The translations under genes were made by a program, and so were the position numbers. A DNA stretch of 48,739 bases from Blastocatellia bacterium (GTDB taxonomy: Bacteria; Acidobacteriota; Blastocatellia; Pyrinomonadales; Pyrinomonadaceae), in assembly GCA_013697915.1 (NCBI GenBank), contig JACCVY010000176.1, positions 1 through 48,739 of the forward strand, in the 5' to 3' direction. Every line of letters starts with the position of its first letter. Position 1 is the stretch's first letter. Below, in pieces: positions 33,440 to 42,027 of the stretch. The notes under the pieces were generated by a model that worked only from the letters and a program-made list of their open reading frames with translations, had not been told where the DNA came from and ran no database searches.

Positions 33440-35575
33440 TTACGGCTTTTTGCCTTTGCCTTTACCGCCGCCACCGCCGCCGCCTTGTCCCTGACCGTTA
33501 CCAGCGGGCGGTCCCTGCTGACGTTCCGGCTTGCCATGTCCCTGCGCTTGCGGTTCCGGTTGTGCGGCACCTTGCTGCGGCTGCGCGCGTGGGACATCCA
33601 CTCGACCTTGAGGCTCGCGTCTCATCGGCACGTCTTGTCGCGCACGCGGAGTTGAGGGTTGTGCAACTTGCGGCTGTGGGACATCCTGGCGGCGCTGCGG
33701 TTTACGCGCGCGCGGTACATCTTGCAGTCCGCGTGGCGTTGCTTGCTGCGGTTTCTCGCGGTGTCCTACCGCTTCTCCCCGAGCTTGCTGAATCGCATTG
33801 CGCTGGGCGCGTTGTTGTTCGACTTGCTGTTGTTGCTGCTGTTGCGCCGCAGCACGCTCGGCTTGTTTCCGGCTAACGTCTGCCTGGCGCTGTTGCTGTT
33901 GCATATCCTGTATTTGTCGCCGCGCATCTCGAGTGCCTTTGGCGGCTTCATTCGCAAGCTGGTCTAGTTTTTGTCTGCGTGCTTGATCGAAGTCAGGGTT
34001 GGCGGTCTGACCCACCCCACTGTCGGCTCTCGAGCCGCGCTCATCCCGGATTTGGAATTTCGTTCTTTTCGCTTTTTCCGGCGCGGCTTCTAGTCGCAGC
34101 GCTTTAGCCAAATCTTTTCTGAATGGCGGCCCGTTGGGAATAGAGCTGCTGATAACCGGCGTCTCGTAAAGCTTCTTCGCAATGCCTGGCGGCAGATCGA
34201 TCTTGCCGCGACCCCACGCCGAATGCACTACGGCATTTCGCAGCGGAGTCAGTGTCAGCGGATCGAGCACCGGACGGACCTGCGCGAGCATCTGCGGGTT
34301 CGCGTGGCTAATGCTTCTCGGATCAAAAGTTCGTCCGAGATCCTGAACCGGCGCATATGCCACGGCCCCGGGAACGCTTAAATTTACCAACTGAGTCGGC
34401 ACATTATTGGTTCGCGACAGGTAATACGGTTGCCAATTGGCGTCGTAATAGCGTGGCGCATAAGGATCGCCTGGTCCAAGTGGTACCCAGCCGATATCAT
34501 TCGCATCGACCGGCACCCAGGCCACCAGCGCCGGAGAATACGCCGGCGTAGTATTGACCGTATCGGGAATCCAGAACCACTGATTGTTCACGTTGGCCCA
34601 ACGACCATAGTGATATGGCGCATAACCCCACGGCTCAGTTGAAACCCAGGTCATCCCGTACGGGTAATCGTTCGTCCAGTAACCCTGCTGATAAGGGGCC
34701 CAGCCGTTGTCTACTCGCGGACTCCAGGCATTGCCATAGCCACTGACGTTCTGCCAGTTGCCGTAGGAATCCAGATCGTAAACGCCGGGGATGGTGCTCG
34801 AAACGTATTGATAGCTGTTGTAACGATTATAAGGATCGTAATAGGAAGGATCCGCGAGGTACGCATCGTAGTTGTTATAACGGCCATCGTAGAGATTGGG
34901 ATACTGATAAGAATAGTAATCATTCACCAGATACCCAGCGTCGTTGTTGTTGAGTCGTGATAACAAAACCTGCGCGGCTGTTTGACCGGCAAGCGCCATT
35001 ATTTCGCCTTTGCCGATCTGTCCACTGCCGCCGAGTCCGACTACTTGCGCCAACCCGCTGAGCACCGAAACCATCGCGTTACCGTTACTCAATCCAACGT
35101 TGTAAAGTCCAGGCTGATCAAAGTTGACCGCGCCATACGGCGTTGCTACTTCAAACAATTCGTTGGGCTGCAAATATCCGACATCGAAAATCGCCGAGCC
35201 ATCGCGAAGCGCAAGCTGAGTACGTCGATCAGCAAGCGAGATCACATCAAGCGAGCTGTTTGGGTTTAGCCGCGCGAAGTTGCGCCCGGTAAACGCCAGC
35301 GAGGCGCGCGAGTTGTCGCGCGCGTAAATGCGATCGCCGACCGAGAACGGAGTGTTCGCGGTAGCAGCCACCCATTGGCCATCGCTCCCATTCTCATAAA
35401 GACCGTTGTTCAGTGCGACCTCGCCGTCTACACGTTGAATCCGCGCAGCATTCGGAAGGGATTCGGCTGAGACCGGCTGCTCATGTTTCAGGTAGAACGC
35501 CACGCCTAAGCCTGCGACCAACGCACAAATGATCGCTACGACCGTCATGTGCGGCCAAACTTTTATCGAACTCAT
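33440..35575 (-). CDS. FecR-like / DUF6600 membrane-anchored protein
   Basis: 711 residues, function unknown. One N-terminal TM segment (VVAIICALVAGLGVAFYL, about 13-30) anchors an extracytoplasmic FecR-like domain (RIQRVDGEVAL, GDRIYARDNSRASLAF, FEVATPYGAVNF). A Tyr/Asn/Trp-rich DUF6600 region follows (GWAPYQQGYW, MTWVSTEPWGYAPYHYGRWA, WVPLGPGDPYAPRYY). The last 150 residues are a Gln/Arg-rich low-complexity tail (QDMQQQQRQADVSR; VPRARKPQRRQDV) ending in a Gly/Lys run. ATG 35575 is chosen over 35608 because AAGGAGGAC precedes it directly. FecR-like domains often sense or scaffold at the membrane (inference). Confidence 0.8.
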   Translation of the reverse strand: MSSIKVWPHMTVVAIICALVAGLGVAFYLKHEQPVSAESLPNAARIQRVDGEVALNNGLYENGSDGQWVAATANTPFSVGDRIYARDNSRASLAFTGRNFARLNPNSSLDVISLADRRTQLALRDGSAIFDVGYLQPNELFEVATPYGAVNFDQPGLYNVGLSNGNAMVSVLSGLAQVVGLGGSGQIGKGEIMALAGQTAAQVLLSRLNNNDAGYLVNDYYSYQYPNLYDGRYNNYDAYLADPSYYDPYNRYNSYQYVSSTIPGVYDLDSYGNWQNVSGYGNAWSPRVDNGWAPYQQGYWTNDYPYGMTWVSTEPWGYAPYHYGRWANVNNQWFWIPDTVNTTPAYSPALVAWVPVDANDIGWVPLGPGDPYAPRYYDANWQPYYLSRTNNVPTQLVNLSVPGAVAYAPVQDLGRTFDPRSISHANPQMLAQVRPVLDPLTLTPLRNAVVHSAWGRGKIDLPPGIAKKLYETPVISSSIPNGPPFRKDLAKALRLEAAPEKAKRTKFQIRDERGSRADSGVGQTANPDFDQARRQKLDQLANEAAKGTRDARRQIQDMQQQQRQADVSRKQAERAAAQQQQQQQVEQQRAQRNAIQQARGEAVGHREKPQQATPRGLQDVPRARKPQRRQDVPQPQVAQPSTPRARQDVPMRREPQGRVDVPRAQPQQGAAQPEPQAQGHGKPERQQGPPAGNGQGQGGGGGGGKGKGKKP

Positions 35576-35881
35576 AAGTCCTCCTTCAGACTTGTTTCCA
35601 TTAACCACAGATTTCAGTGTCTATTTCAAGAAAAAGATCGCAAACAGCATGCCCATTGGAAGCAAGAAAAAGAAGGCTATTTCATCGGCAGCAACAAGCG
35701 GTGATGCGACTTGGTGAAGAACCCCAGGGCCACAGAATCGACACCGGATTAGAGCGCTATTGCAATGAAAAGCAATTCGATTTCAGGCCTTGGATATCAC
35801 GCGCTTATACGATCCGGTACGAACGCGTAGGTAATGCGTACTGGTAAGGTGAGGTGCGTTGGTTTGTTACAAGGAAGAGTT
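35576..35881. other. Intergenic region, nothing recognised
   Basis: 306 bp between the DUF6600 gene start and the amine oxidase stop. No hairpin, repeat or convincing gene is seen. A weak open frame at 35617-35847 has no ribosome site and no family features. Confidence 0.5.
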
Positions 35882-37213
35882 TTACAAGCCGGCCAGAATT
35901 TCCTTTGCCGCGCGCTGCCCGCTTTCCAGAGCGCCATGAACGGTGCCTATGTGACCCACGCTGGTAGCTTCGCCCGCAAAGAAAATCGTTTTCCGCATAG
36001 GCCGGGCCAGCTCTTGTTGGGCATCGAGACCATCGACGGCAAGATAAGCGTAGGCGCCACGTGAAAACGGATCCGCGTTCCAGTCATGCAGGTAGGAATG
36101 CAATAACATCTTGCGCAAGTTTGTTTCTGACACCCCAAAAATCTTTTTCAAAGAATGCAGCGCTGCCGAAACGCATTCGCTATCAGACTTGCCGGCGAAT
36201 TTCTCAGCACCAGTTCCGCCAACCCAACCTACTAACTCCGGCGCGTGCAAGGGCAGCAAACTCCACCAGGTGGGAATCGCAGCGTCGGGATAATGAATAA
36301 ACCCAAGCTGCGACAAATCCTCATGCGAACCGATGCCGGGAAGGTCCAACCGTTCCCAAAACCTTTCACTAAACACGAGCACGATACGGACAACATGGCC
36401 CATCGGAATATTCCGAATGGCGTTTAGCTTTTCTTCAGGCAATGCAGGAACAAAACGCACAGCCCCGGGCACTCTCGGGTTTTGCTGCAATACACCTAAC
36501 GGCAAAGTAATTACCGCGCGAGAGGCGACGAAGCGTCTTTCTCCTGTAAGGGAAATCGCCTCGACGTTGTTTGTGCTCCAATGAATTTCACTGATTGGGG
36601 TATTGAGTTGCACTACCGCGCCTCGTTGTTTTGCTTCTTCGGTCAAACGTTGCAGGACCGTCTCATAACCCGATGCGACGCGATATGAGTGGTCCCCGCC
36701 GACTTCGTCTTCTGCTTCGTTTGCCGCAATCAAACCGTGGACACCCGCGCGCCGAATGTCGGCGGCGTGAAAACCCTGCACGTAGCGCGTGGCGACGGCC
36801 TTCGCGCGCAACGTCTCGGGATCATCCGGGAGTGAATCCAGAAACTGCGCAAAAGTCTGGTCGGGTTTTTCTTTGCTCATCAGATCAAAGAGCGCGGTCA
36901 GCTTGTTCCAGAAATCGTGTGAACGACTGACGACTCCGTTCTCGAAATACCAGTGGCGGTCGGTAACATCTGAAAATGGCGTTAGTGAAGTGTCGAGAAG
37001 CTTAATGAGAGCGGGATGCTTGCCGTGAACAAACTCGGCGCCGAGCTCGACGGGCAGATTGAATGACTGGTCGCGGATGGTATGAACGCGACCACCGATA
37101 CGATCGCGCGCCTCGATGATTGTTACGGCCAGGCCGGCGGCCGCGAGGTCGCGCGCGGCGGCGAGCCCGGCGGCGCCGGCGCCAATAATCAGAACTGAAT
37201 TGGTGTTGACCAC
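35882..37213 (-). CDS. FAD-dependent amine oxidase
   Basis: Flavin monoamine/polyamine oxidase-type oxidoreductase, 443 residues. An N-terminal Rossmann fold (VLIIGAGAAGLAAARDLAAA) ends with the Glu of IIEARDRIGGRVHT, the family's flavin signature. C-terminal FFAGEATSVGHIGTVHGALE is the second FAD-binding motif. The substrate is unknown; polyamines or aromatic amines are possible. It is probably in an operon with the DUF5655 gene upstream (9 bp gap). No ribosome site of note before ATG 37213 except GGATAAAAC-like sequence. Confidence is high for the family. Confidence 0.92.
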   Translation of the reverse strand: MVNTNSVLIIGAGAAGLAAARDLAAAGLAVTIIEARDRIGGRVHTIRDQSFNLPVELGAEFVHGKHPALIKLLDTSLTPFSDVTDRHWYFENGVVSRSHDFWNKLTALFDLMSKEKPDQTFAQFLDSLPDDPETLRAKAVATRYVQGFHAADIRRAGVHGLIAANEAEDEVGGDHSYRVASGYETVLQRLTEEAKQRGAVVQLNTPISEIHWSTNNVEAISLTGERRFVASRAVITLPLGVLQQNPRVPGAVRFVPALPEEKLNAIRNIPMGHVVRIVLVFSERFWERLDLPGIGSHEDLSQLGFIHYPDAAIPTWWSLLPLHAPELVGWVGGTGAEKFAGKSDSECVSAALHSLKKIFGVSETNLRKMLLHSYLHDWNADPFSRGAYAYLAVDGLDAQQELARPMRKTIFFAGEATSVGHIGTVHGALESGQRAAKEILAGL

Positions 37214-37222
37214 AGGATAAAA

Positions 37223-37576
37223 CTAGCCGGCGAGTTGGTAGGCTTTTTTAAGCCAGGCAGCAATTTCCTGGTCCACTTGTTCAGGTGCATCGAGTTTGAT
37301 TTCCAGATGCCAGCGGTTGGCTGAAGCTTGCTCGCGCCGCGCGATGCGCTTGTTGACGACGTCCGAGTCAGATTTCAGCGTGAGTGTCAGTCCGTTTTTG
37401 CGCGTCGCCACGCCGGCGAATGCCGTTTCCCTGACCAGATGGATTGAAGTCTTTTTTGGATCCTCCTGAACCGGGCCGAGCTTTTTCGCCGTTCGTATTA
37501 TCGCTTTGTAAATTTCTTTCACCGCTGGGTCGCGATTTTCAAAGTGCCTGCCAACGCTATGACCATTTGTGTTCAT
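37223..37576 (-). CDS. DUF5655-family protein
   Basis: 117 residues. Features of the DUF5655 group: an HFENRDPAVKEIYKAIIRTA start, KKTSIHLVRETAFAGV, LTLTLKSDSDV and a C-terminal helix. The function is not known; members are linked to phage or restriction contexts in some genomes, but nothing here shows that. It lies 9 bp from the amine oxidase gene and 12 bp after ypdA, so the three form an operon ypdA-DUF5655-oxidase on the minus strand. Confidence 0.8.
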   Translation of the reverse strand: MNTNGHSVGRHFENRDPAVKEIYKAIIRTAKKLGPVQEDPKKTSIHLVRETAFAGVATRKNGLTLTLKSDSDVVNKRIARREQASANRWHLEIKLDAPEQVDQEIAAWLKKAYQLAG

Positions 37577-37588
37577 GATGTCTTACCC

Positions 37589-38587
37589 TCATTTCGTTGC
37601 GGCGGCGCGCAAGCTTTGCGCGATCAGCGGCACGATCCGGCGCGGCACGTCGATGGCCGCTTTGATATGGCGCGCATTCGTGAAGTGGCCGGCGACGTAA
37701 ACGCCAGGCACGTTGGTTTCAAAAGTCTCCGAATCGTAAACCGGCATCTCAGTCAGCTTTCCCGCTTCAGTTCGAACGCCCAGTTTCTTTAAGAGAGTTA
37801 GATCAGCATCGCTGCCAATCAGGACAAAGACAACGTCGTTGGGGATCGTCAACGTCTCGCCTTCTTCGGTAGTTAAAGTTACATCCAGTTCAGTGACCTG
37901 CAAAACTTCTTTGTAGAGAATGACACGAAGACGTCCCGCCGCAACTTCCTTATCGAGCGGACTGCGCACCCAATGTTTCATCGCGCCGGCTTTGGGATCG
38001 CGGTTCTCCCAATCTTCGCGCCAAATGGCGAGCGTGGTGCGCGCGCCTTCTTCCGACAAAAACAATGCGGCTTCGGCAGCGCTGTTGCCGCCACCGACAA
38101 CCAGCGCATCTTTGCGAATATATGCGTAGGGCTCGACGAAAAGGTGATGCACCTTTGGCAGATCCTCGCCGGGAATGTTGAGAAAACGGGGGTGAGCCAT
38201 CGCGCCTATCGCAAAAAGAATTCGCGCCGCTTCATAGTCGCCCTTGTCCGTGTGGACCCGAAACATTTCCGGCGCTGCCTGCTCAACCGCAAGCACCGAC
38301 TCGCCGGTATTGATGTTTAGATCGTTATCAAGCACGAAATGAATGTAGTGCGAAAGCAGTTCTTCACGCGTCGGCTTGTCACGCACTGGGTGCAAAGTGC
38401 CTTCATTCATTTCCAGTTCGTTTGGCGTTGAGAAAAGAGTGCGGCCCACCGGGTAAAGGCGAATGGTGTCGGCGATGGTGCCTTTCTCAATCACCAGGTA
38501 ACGCAGCCCTTCCTGACGAGCTGCGTACGCAGCAGACAGGCCCGCCGGGCCTGCGCCTATAATTAACAAATCAAGTGGTTCGTTCAT
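37589..38587 (-). CDS. ypdA: YpdA-type bacillithiol disulfide reductase
   Basis: FAD/NADPH flavoenzyme that reduces bacillithiol disulfide, the counterpart of glutathione reductase. Two Rossmann motifs: LLIIGAGPAGLSAAYAARQ (about residues 7-25) and VVGGGNSAAEAALFL (about 162-176). There is no CxxC redox pair, as expected for YpdA as opposed to thioredoxin reductase. TLFSTPNELEMNEG is close to the YpdA sequences I recall. It fits with bshC at 20-21.7 kb. ATG 38587 is chosen because the frame upstream of it is repeat-derived (RTRNSELETRNFSL); at 332 residues it matches the family. Confidence 0.9.
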   Translation of the reverse strand: MNEPLDLLIIGAGPAGLSAAYAARQEGLRYLVIEKGTIADTIRLYPVGRTLFSTPNELEMNEGTLHPVRDKPTREELLSHYIHFVLDNDLNINTGESVLAVEQAAPEMFRVHTDKGDYEAARILFAIGAMAHPRFLNIPGEDLPKVHHLFVEPYAYIRKDALVVGGGNSAAEAALFLSEEGARTTLAIWREDWENRDPKAGAMKHWVRSPLDKEVAAGRLRVILYKEVLQVTELDVTLTTEEGETLTIPNDVVFVLIGSDADLTLLKKLGVRTEAGKLTEMPVYDSETFETNVPGVYVAGHFTNARHIKAAIDVPRRIVPLIAQSLRAAATK

Positions 38588-38597
38588 GGTCAAGGAA

Positions 38598-38725
38598 AAG
38601 TTTCGAGTTTCGAGTTCCGAGTTTCGGGTTCGGAATTTCTCGGACCTCAATGTAGCGAAACCCAAGCTTTAACGATTCAACCTCAATTGCCAACTCGGAA
38701 CTCGAAACTCGGAACTCGAAACTCA
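38598..38725. repeat. Facing word-repeat arms (TTTCGAGTTCCGAG type)
   Basis: The left arm 38598-38637 repeats GTTTCGAGTTTCGAGTTCCG. The right arm 38691-38725 repeats CAACTCGGAACTCGAAACTC. The spacer is 53 bp and the arms are reverse complements. The right arm overlaps the last codon of the PhzF gene. It resembles the pair at 10662-10720 in wording. Confidence 0.85.
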
Positions 38726-39859
38726 GACGTAGACCTCGCCGCGGGCCACGATCACCGCTGGTCCACCTACCTTTACTTCTTCAACTGCGCCGGGCTTGCC
38801 GCCCACATCCAGATTTATGCGGCTGGGACGATGCATAAAATCGCCTTGTTCGATTACGAATTTATAACGACCCTCTGTTGGTTCAATCCCGGACGCGCCA
38901 TGATGGACCAGGTAGCCACCCAACGCGCCGGACGCGCTGCCGGTAGCCGGATCTTCAGCGATGTTATCGGCGGGCGCAAAGAACCGCCCATGCGCGCGCG
39001 CCTCTCCAATCTCGATCGTCTCGCGCGAGAAAGCATGGCAACCGGTGGCACCGCGCTGCGTGTAGAGTTCGCCCAGCAAGCTGCTATTGACGCGACAGGT
39101 TCCCAGGTCCGCGAGCGAACGTATGGGGACTACCAATGACGACAGGCCGGTCGAGATAACTTGAATCGGAAGATTCTCGTCGAGGTCTTCGCGGTTGCGG
39201 CCGAGAGCGCGCGCGAACTCAGCTTGTTCTTGCCAGTCGTCAATCTCAGCCAGAATTTCAAACTTGCCTTGCGTCATCTCAACCTGCACCGGCACGCCGT
39301 CCTTGAATTCAATATCAACCGGCAACACGCCGAGGCCCACTTCATGATGAATGCGCGTCCAGCCGTTTCCTCCTTCCGGTAACGGCACAATTCCTTCGCG
39401 CGCCAGCGCGTTCCAAGTGCCGGCAATCGGATGACCAGCGAAAGGAATTTCGCGCGTCGGCGTAAAAATGCGCAAGCGCCGCAAAGGGAATTTCGGATTT
39501 CGAATTTCGAATTGTGGAAAGGCTGCTCCTACCTGTTGAGTCTTTCCTTCAGATGTTTGTGCGCTGTCGTTCGCGCTTTGCCCTCGGCTCTCTGATTTCT
39601 GCTGTTCACTGTTCGCTGTTTGCTCTTGACCGTTTGCTGTCTGCTGTTTAATCGCTACCGTTTGCTGTTGACTGTTTGCTGTTCCTTCCGGCTTTAACAC
39701 AAACACCGTCTCTGAGAGATTCATCTCGCGCGCGATCTTCATCATCTGCTCGTCGCTCAGTCCCTCGGCTTCGGGAAAAACAGCCAGCGGATTACCAGCG
39801 AACGGCTGGTTAGTAAACACATCGAGTTGTACGAAACGATATTTTTCCACCTGAAGCAC
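38723..39859 (-). CDS. PhzF-family isomerase/epimerase with a repeat-derived insertion
   Basis: PhzF-like protein (diaminopimelate-epimerase fold). The usual motifs are FTNQPFAGNPLAVF, MNLSETVFV (Glu50 catalytic), FTPTREIPFAGHPIAGTW and ITEDPATGSASGALGGYLVHHG-like (NIAEDPATGSASGALGGYL). The family is about 260-300 residues; this protein is 378. The surplus is one block at about residues 59-127, after FVLKPEG, rich in Gln/Asn/Ser/Thr (TANSQQQTVAIKQQTANGQ and the following stretch). It coincides with the word repeat at 39486-39685. The block lies between core strands and keeps the frame. GTG 39859 is taken as start; GTG 39850 is the alternative. Confidence 0.88.
   Translation of the reverse strand: MLQVEKYRFVQLDVFTNQPFAGNPLAVFPEAEGLSDEQMMKIAREMNLSETVFVLKPEGTANSQQQTVAIKQQTANGQEQTANSEQQKSESRGQSANDSAQTSEGKTQQVGAAFPQFEIRNPKFPLRRLRIFTPTREIPFAGHPIAGTWNALAREGIVPLPEGGNGWTRIHHEVGLGVLPVDIEFKDGVPVQVEMTQGKFEILAEIDDWQEQAEFARALGRNREDLDENLPIQVISTGLSSLVVPIRSLADLGTCRVNSSLLGELYTQRGATGCHAFSRETIEIGEARAHGRFFAPADNIAEDPATGSASGALGGYLVHHGASGIEPTEGRYKFVIEQGDFMHRPSRINLDVGGKPGAVEEVKVGGPAVIVARGEVYV
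39486..39685. repeat. Word repeats inside the PhzF gene
   Basis: 39600-39685 repeats TGCTGTTTGCTG / TGTTCACTGTTCGC / TTGACTGTTTGCTG, about ten degenerate copies. 39486-39514 repeats GGAATTTCGGATTTCGAATT. In frame they encode the Gln-rich insertion. The same word (AACAGCGAAC) starts the biotin carrier gene. Confidence 0.85.
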
Positions 39860-40488
39860 CCCGCAGTCTTTAACGAATTGCTCTCGCCATAATCAAGGCG
39901 GCGGAAGTGTGCGGTCAAGTGAAGGGAACTCGAGAGGAGCCACCGAGGGCAGGCAGCTAGGGTCCGGCTAATCTGGCGTCATAGAGCTGCCCCTGTCCAC
40001 CGGAAAATGGGAATTGAAATATTTTGGTGCTTACGGTCATTACAAGTGGATGCAAGAATTTTGGCATTGAACAGGATGGGTGCAGGATCGATCCTCCAAC
40101 ACCATCTAGCGATTCAATTCTCGCTACCAAAAGGCTTGCGGAAACAGTGCAAGGAATCTTGTAAAAATCCTTGACAAGGCTGGGTGGTTGGAATATTGTT
40201 CGCCCGTTCTCAAGCTCATTGCCGCTCTGGCGCCTCTCAGTTTTCCTCGCAATCACAAAAGGGCCAAGATGCACGGCTACAGATTTAGTCCGGATAGCCT
40301 TTCTCGGACATCTTCCTCGTTGTCGAGGATCGTGAACGTTCCTATTCTCATTTTCTCGCTGCTCGGTTCTCACATCTCCGCGGTTTGAATTATTCAGTTG
40401 TCGAGAAGATCGATTGAAAAACTCGCGCTCCCTTCCGCGTTGGCTTTGGAGAACCGTCAACATTGCATTCCTGGAGGTGCCAAACGTC
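39860..40488. other. Long intergenic region with a promoter
   Basis: 629 bp before the lipoprotein gene. A strong promoter is at 40171-40199, leaving a 5' leader of about 280 nt. A tRNA-like T-arm with CCA stands at 40107-40129. Reading frames across the region look like chance (Arg/Ser-rich), with no ribosome site. Confidence 0.6.
40171..40199 (+). promoter_or_regulatory. Sigma-70 promoter for the 40.5-kb cluster
   Basis: TTGACA (40171-40176), a 17-nt spacer, TATTGT (40194-40199). Perfect -35 and 5 of 6 in -10: the best promoter match in the window. It points at the lipoprotein gene. Confidence 0.7.
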
Positions 40489-41430
40489 ATGAAGCACTTT
40501 TTACTTATAACCCTTACGCTTACCGTTCCTTTCCTGACGGGATGTCCGAAAAGCACTCCGAAGGTTCCTTCTGTGCTTGCCAACCGCGTTGCATCCTACG
40601 AGATCAATCGATTCGATGAGGAAGCCGCTCTTTATTACACGGCGGTTGACAGCAACCAGCTTCAACAAGCCCAGCGACTGCGAGACAGGATTATCTATCG
40701 TCTCAAATCTAACATCGATGGTAACTACCATGAGTTTGAAAACCAGTTATTCGCCGGTCGAGCGACGACGAATGTGCTGTTTGACATAGTGGACTTCGGC
40801 TCTGGGGTTGCTACGACGATCAGCAATGGTGCACGCGCCAAGAGCGTTATCTCGGCTGCGCTAACAGGGTTTAAGGGGGGCCGAAAATCTCTTGACGAGA
40901 ATTTCTTCAGAGAGCGGACGACAGCTGTGATCATCTCGCAGATGCAGGCATCTCGGGCACGCATAGAAACCGAAATACTGAAGGTCATGATTGAAGACGT
41001 AAATGGTTATTCCTTAGACGCGGCGCTGGGAGATTTGATCAACTACTTCTACGCCGGCACGCTGCAAAAAGGACTGCAGGAGCTGGCACAGCAAACGGGT
41101 CAAAGTGCGATAGATGAGAAGAACGCAGTAGAAGTTGAGCGTGAAAAATTGCGCGCTGGTACGCCAGCCAAAGTTATCAGGGCAGTTAACATACGGAAAA
41201 AATTCAATGATCTTTTCAAAGACGCGTTGACTCCTCCCATCGATCCTGCCAAGCACGCAACCGCCGTAGCGGCAGCCAAACAGGCTTTGGAAGAGTTAAC
41301 TGGCCAGCCGGTGTCTGCCAACATCAGCGACGCCGATCTCTTCGTCCAACTCAATGAGGCCATGGAAGCGACCGCAATAGATGAAAAAGGCAAAGTAAAA
41401 GTTCAGAGAGCTTTGAAGCTGATTAACTAG
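40489..41430 (+). CDS. Predicted lipoprotein, hypothetical
   Basis: 313 residues, no family recognised. A lipoprotein signal (MKHFLLITLTLTVPFLTGC) puts the lipidated Cys at 19. The rest is mostly alpha-helical: ANRVASYEINRFDEEAALYY, QLQQAQRLRDRIIYRLKSN and SRARIETEILKVMIED suggest coiled-coil or TPR-like packing. A glycine-containing stretch VDFGSGVATTISNGARAKSV is mildly hydrophobic. The start at 40489 has GGAGGTG 9 nt upstream; the frame is open further up without support. It begins a run of same-strand genes downstream of a strong promoter. What it does is unknown. Confidence 0.8.
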   Translation: MKHFLLITLTLTVPFLTGCPKSTPKVPSVLANRVASYEINRFDEEAALYYTAVDSNQLQQAQRLRDRIIYRLKSNIDGNYHEFENQLFAGRATTNVLFDIVDFGSGVATTISNGARAKSVISAALTGFKGGRKSLDENFFRERTTAVIISQMQASRARIETEILKVMIEDVNGYSLDAALGDLINYFYAGTLQKGLQELAQQTGQSAIDEKNAVEVEREKLRAGTPAKVIRAVNIRKKFNDLFKDALTPPIDPAKHATAVAAAKQALEELTGQPVSANISDADLFVQLNEAMEATAIDEKGKVKVQRALKLIN

Positions 41431-41452
41431 ACCACAAAAGGATCGAATCATT

Positions 41453-41758
41453 ATGGCATCCCCAAAAGAAATCGAGATGGAAATCGACGGCTCGTTCACC
41501 ATGTCTCAAATATCGGACGGGTTAGCGGAAGCGGAGCAATTGAAAAACAGAGAGCTAACGGCTCTGTCTGTTTTACCGGATGGAGCAAACGGCAAGCATA
41601 GAAGCGTTGCTAAGCTTGTTAAGCGACCGCTGGGAGTGACCTTTGCCCCAGTACTCGTGATCAAGGCGTCTGATAGCCCTCCTTCGGGCAAAAAACAGTT
41701 GTTCAAAGCTAATATCTGGGTTCAAGACGCGAAGACTGACGTCGCAGTGTATAGGTAG
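41453..41758 (+). CDS. Small hypothetical protein
   Basis: 101 residues, not recognised. A hydrophilic, mixed-charge protein: the first half (EIDGSFTMSQISDGLAEAEQ) could be helical, and the second half (LGVTFAPVLVIKASD, FKANIWVQDAKTDVAVYR) is strand-like. No signal peptide or membrane segment. ATG 41453 has AAAGGATC upstream, and the gene follows the lipoprotein after 22 bp, so it is probably in the same transcript. A 269-bp gap without recognisable content follows. Confidence 0.6.
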   Translation: MASPKEIEMEIDGSFTMSQISDGLAEAEQLKNRELTALSVLPDGANGKHRSVAKLVKRPLGVTFAPVLVIKASDSPPSGKKQLFKANIWVQDAKTDVAVYR

Positions 41759-42027
41759 ACACTGCTTGGTGCCGGGCAGCCACCACCCAGTCAAGTCGAT
41801 GAAACTAAGTTTGAGGGATGAACACAGCCCCGGTGCGATTTTTTCAACTGCCAAATGCACTGTTATTCCAGTGTTACAACTAGCCGCCGTGGTGCAGATG
41901 TGCAGGATCTGCAAACGAGACGCGGTTAAATCCAAAGGAGGGCTGCAACTCAATCTTAGCGAACGTAGACAGGCTTCATGACGTGGTGTCGGCATTTTTT
42001 GAATGATTTGTCTAAAGGAACAACGAT

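Noticed and set aside
38588-38665. N-terminal extension of YpdA
   Set aside because: The residues (RTRNSELETRN) come from a word repeat, and homologues start at the MNEPLDLLIIG position.
40107-40129. A complete tRNA gene
   Set aside because: Only a T-arm-like stem and CCA are present; no acceptor, D-arm or anticodon arm can be folded upstream.
39957-40583. A 208-aa gene on the minus strand
   Set aside because: It is antisense to the promoter and to the start of the lipoprotein gene, has no ribosome site and has random-looking Arg/Ser-rich composition.
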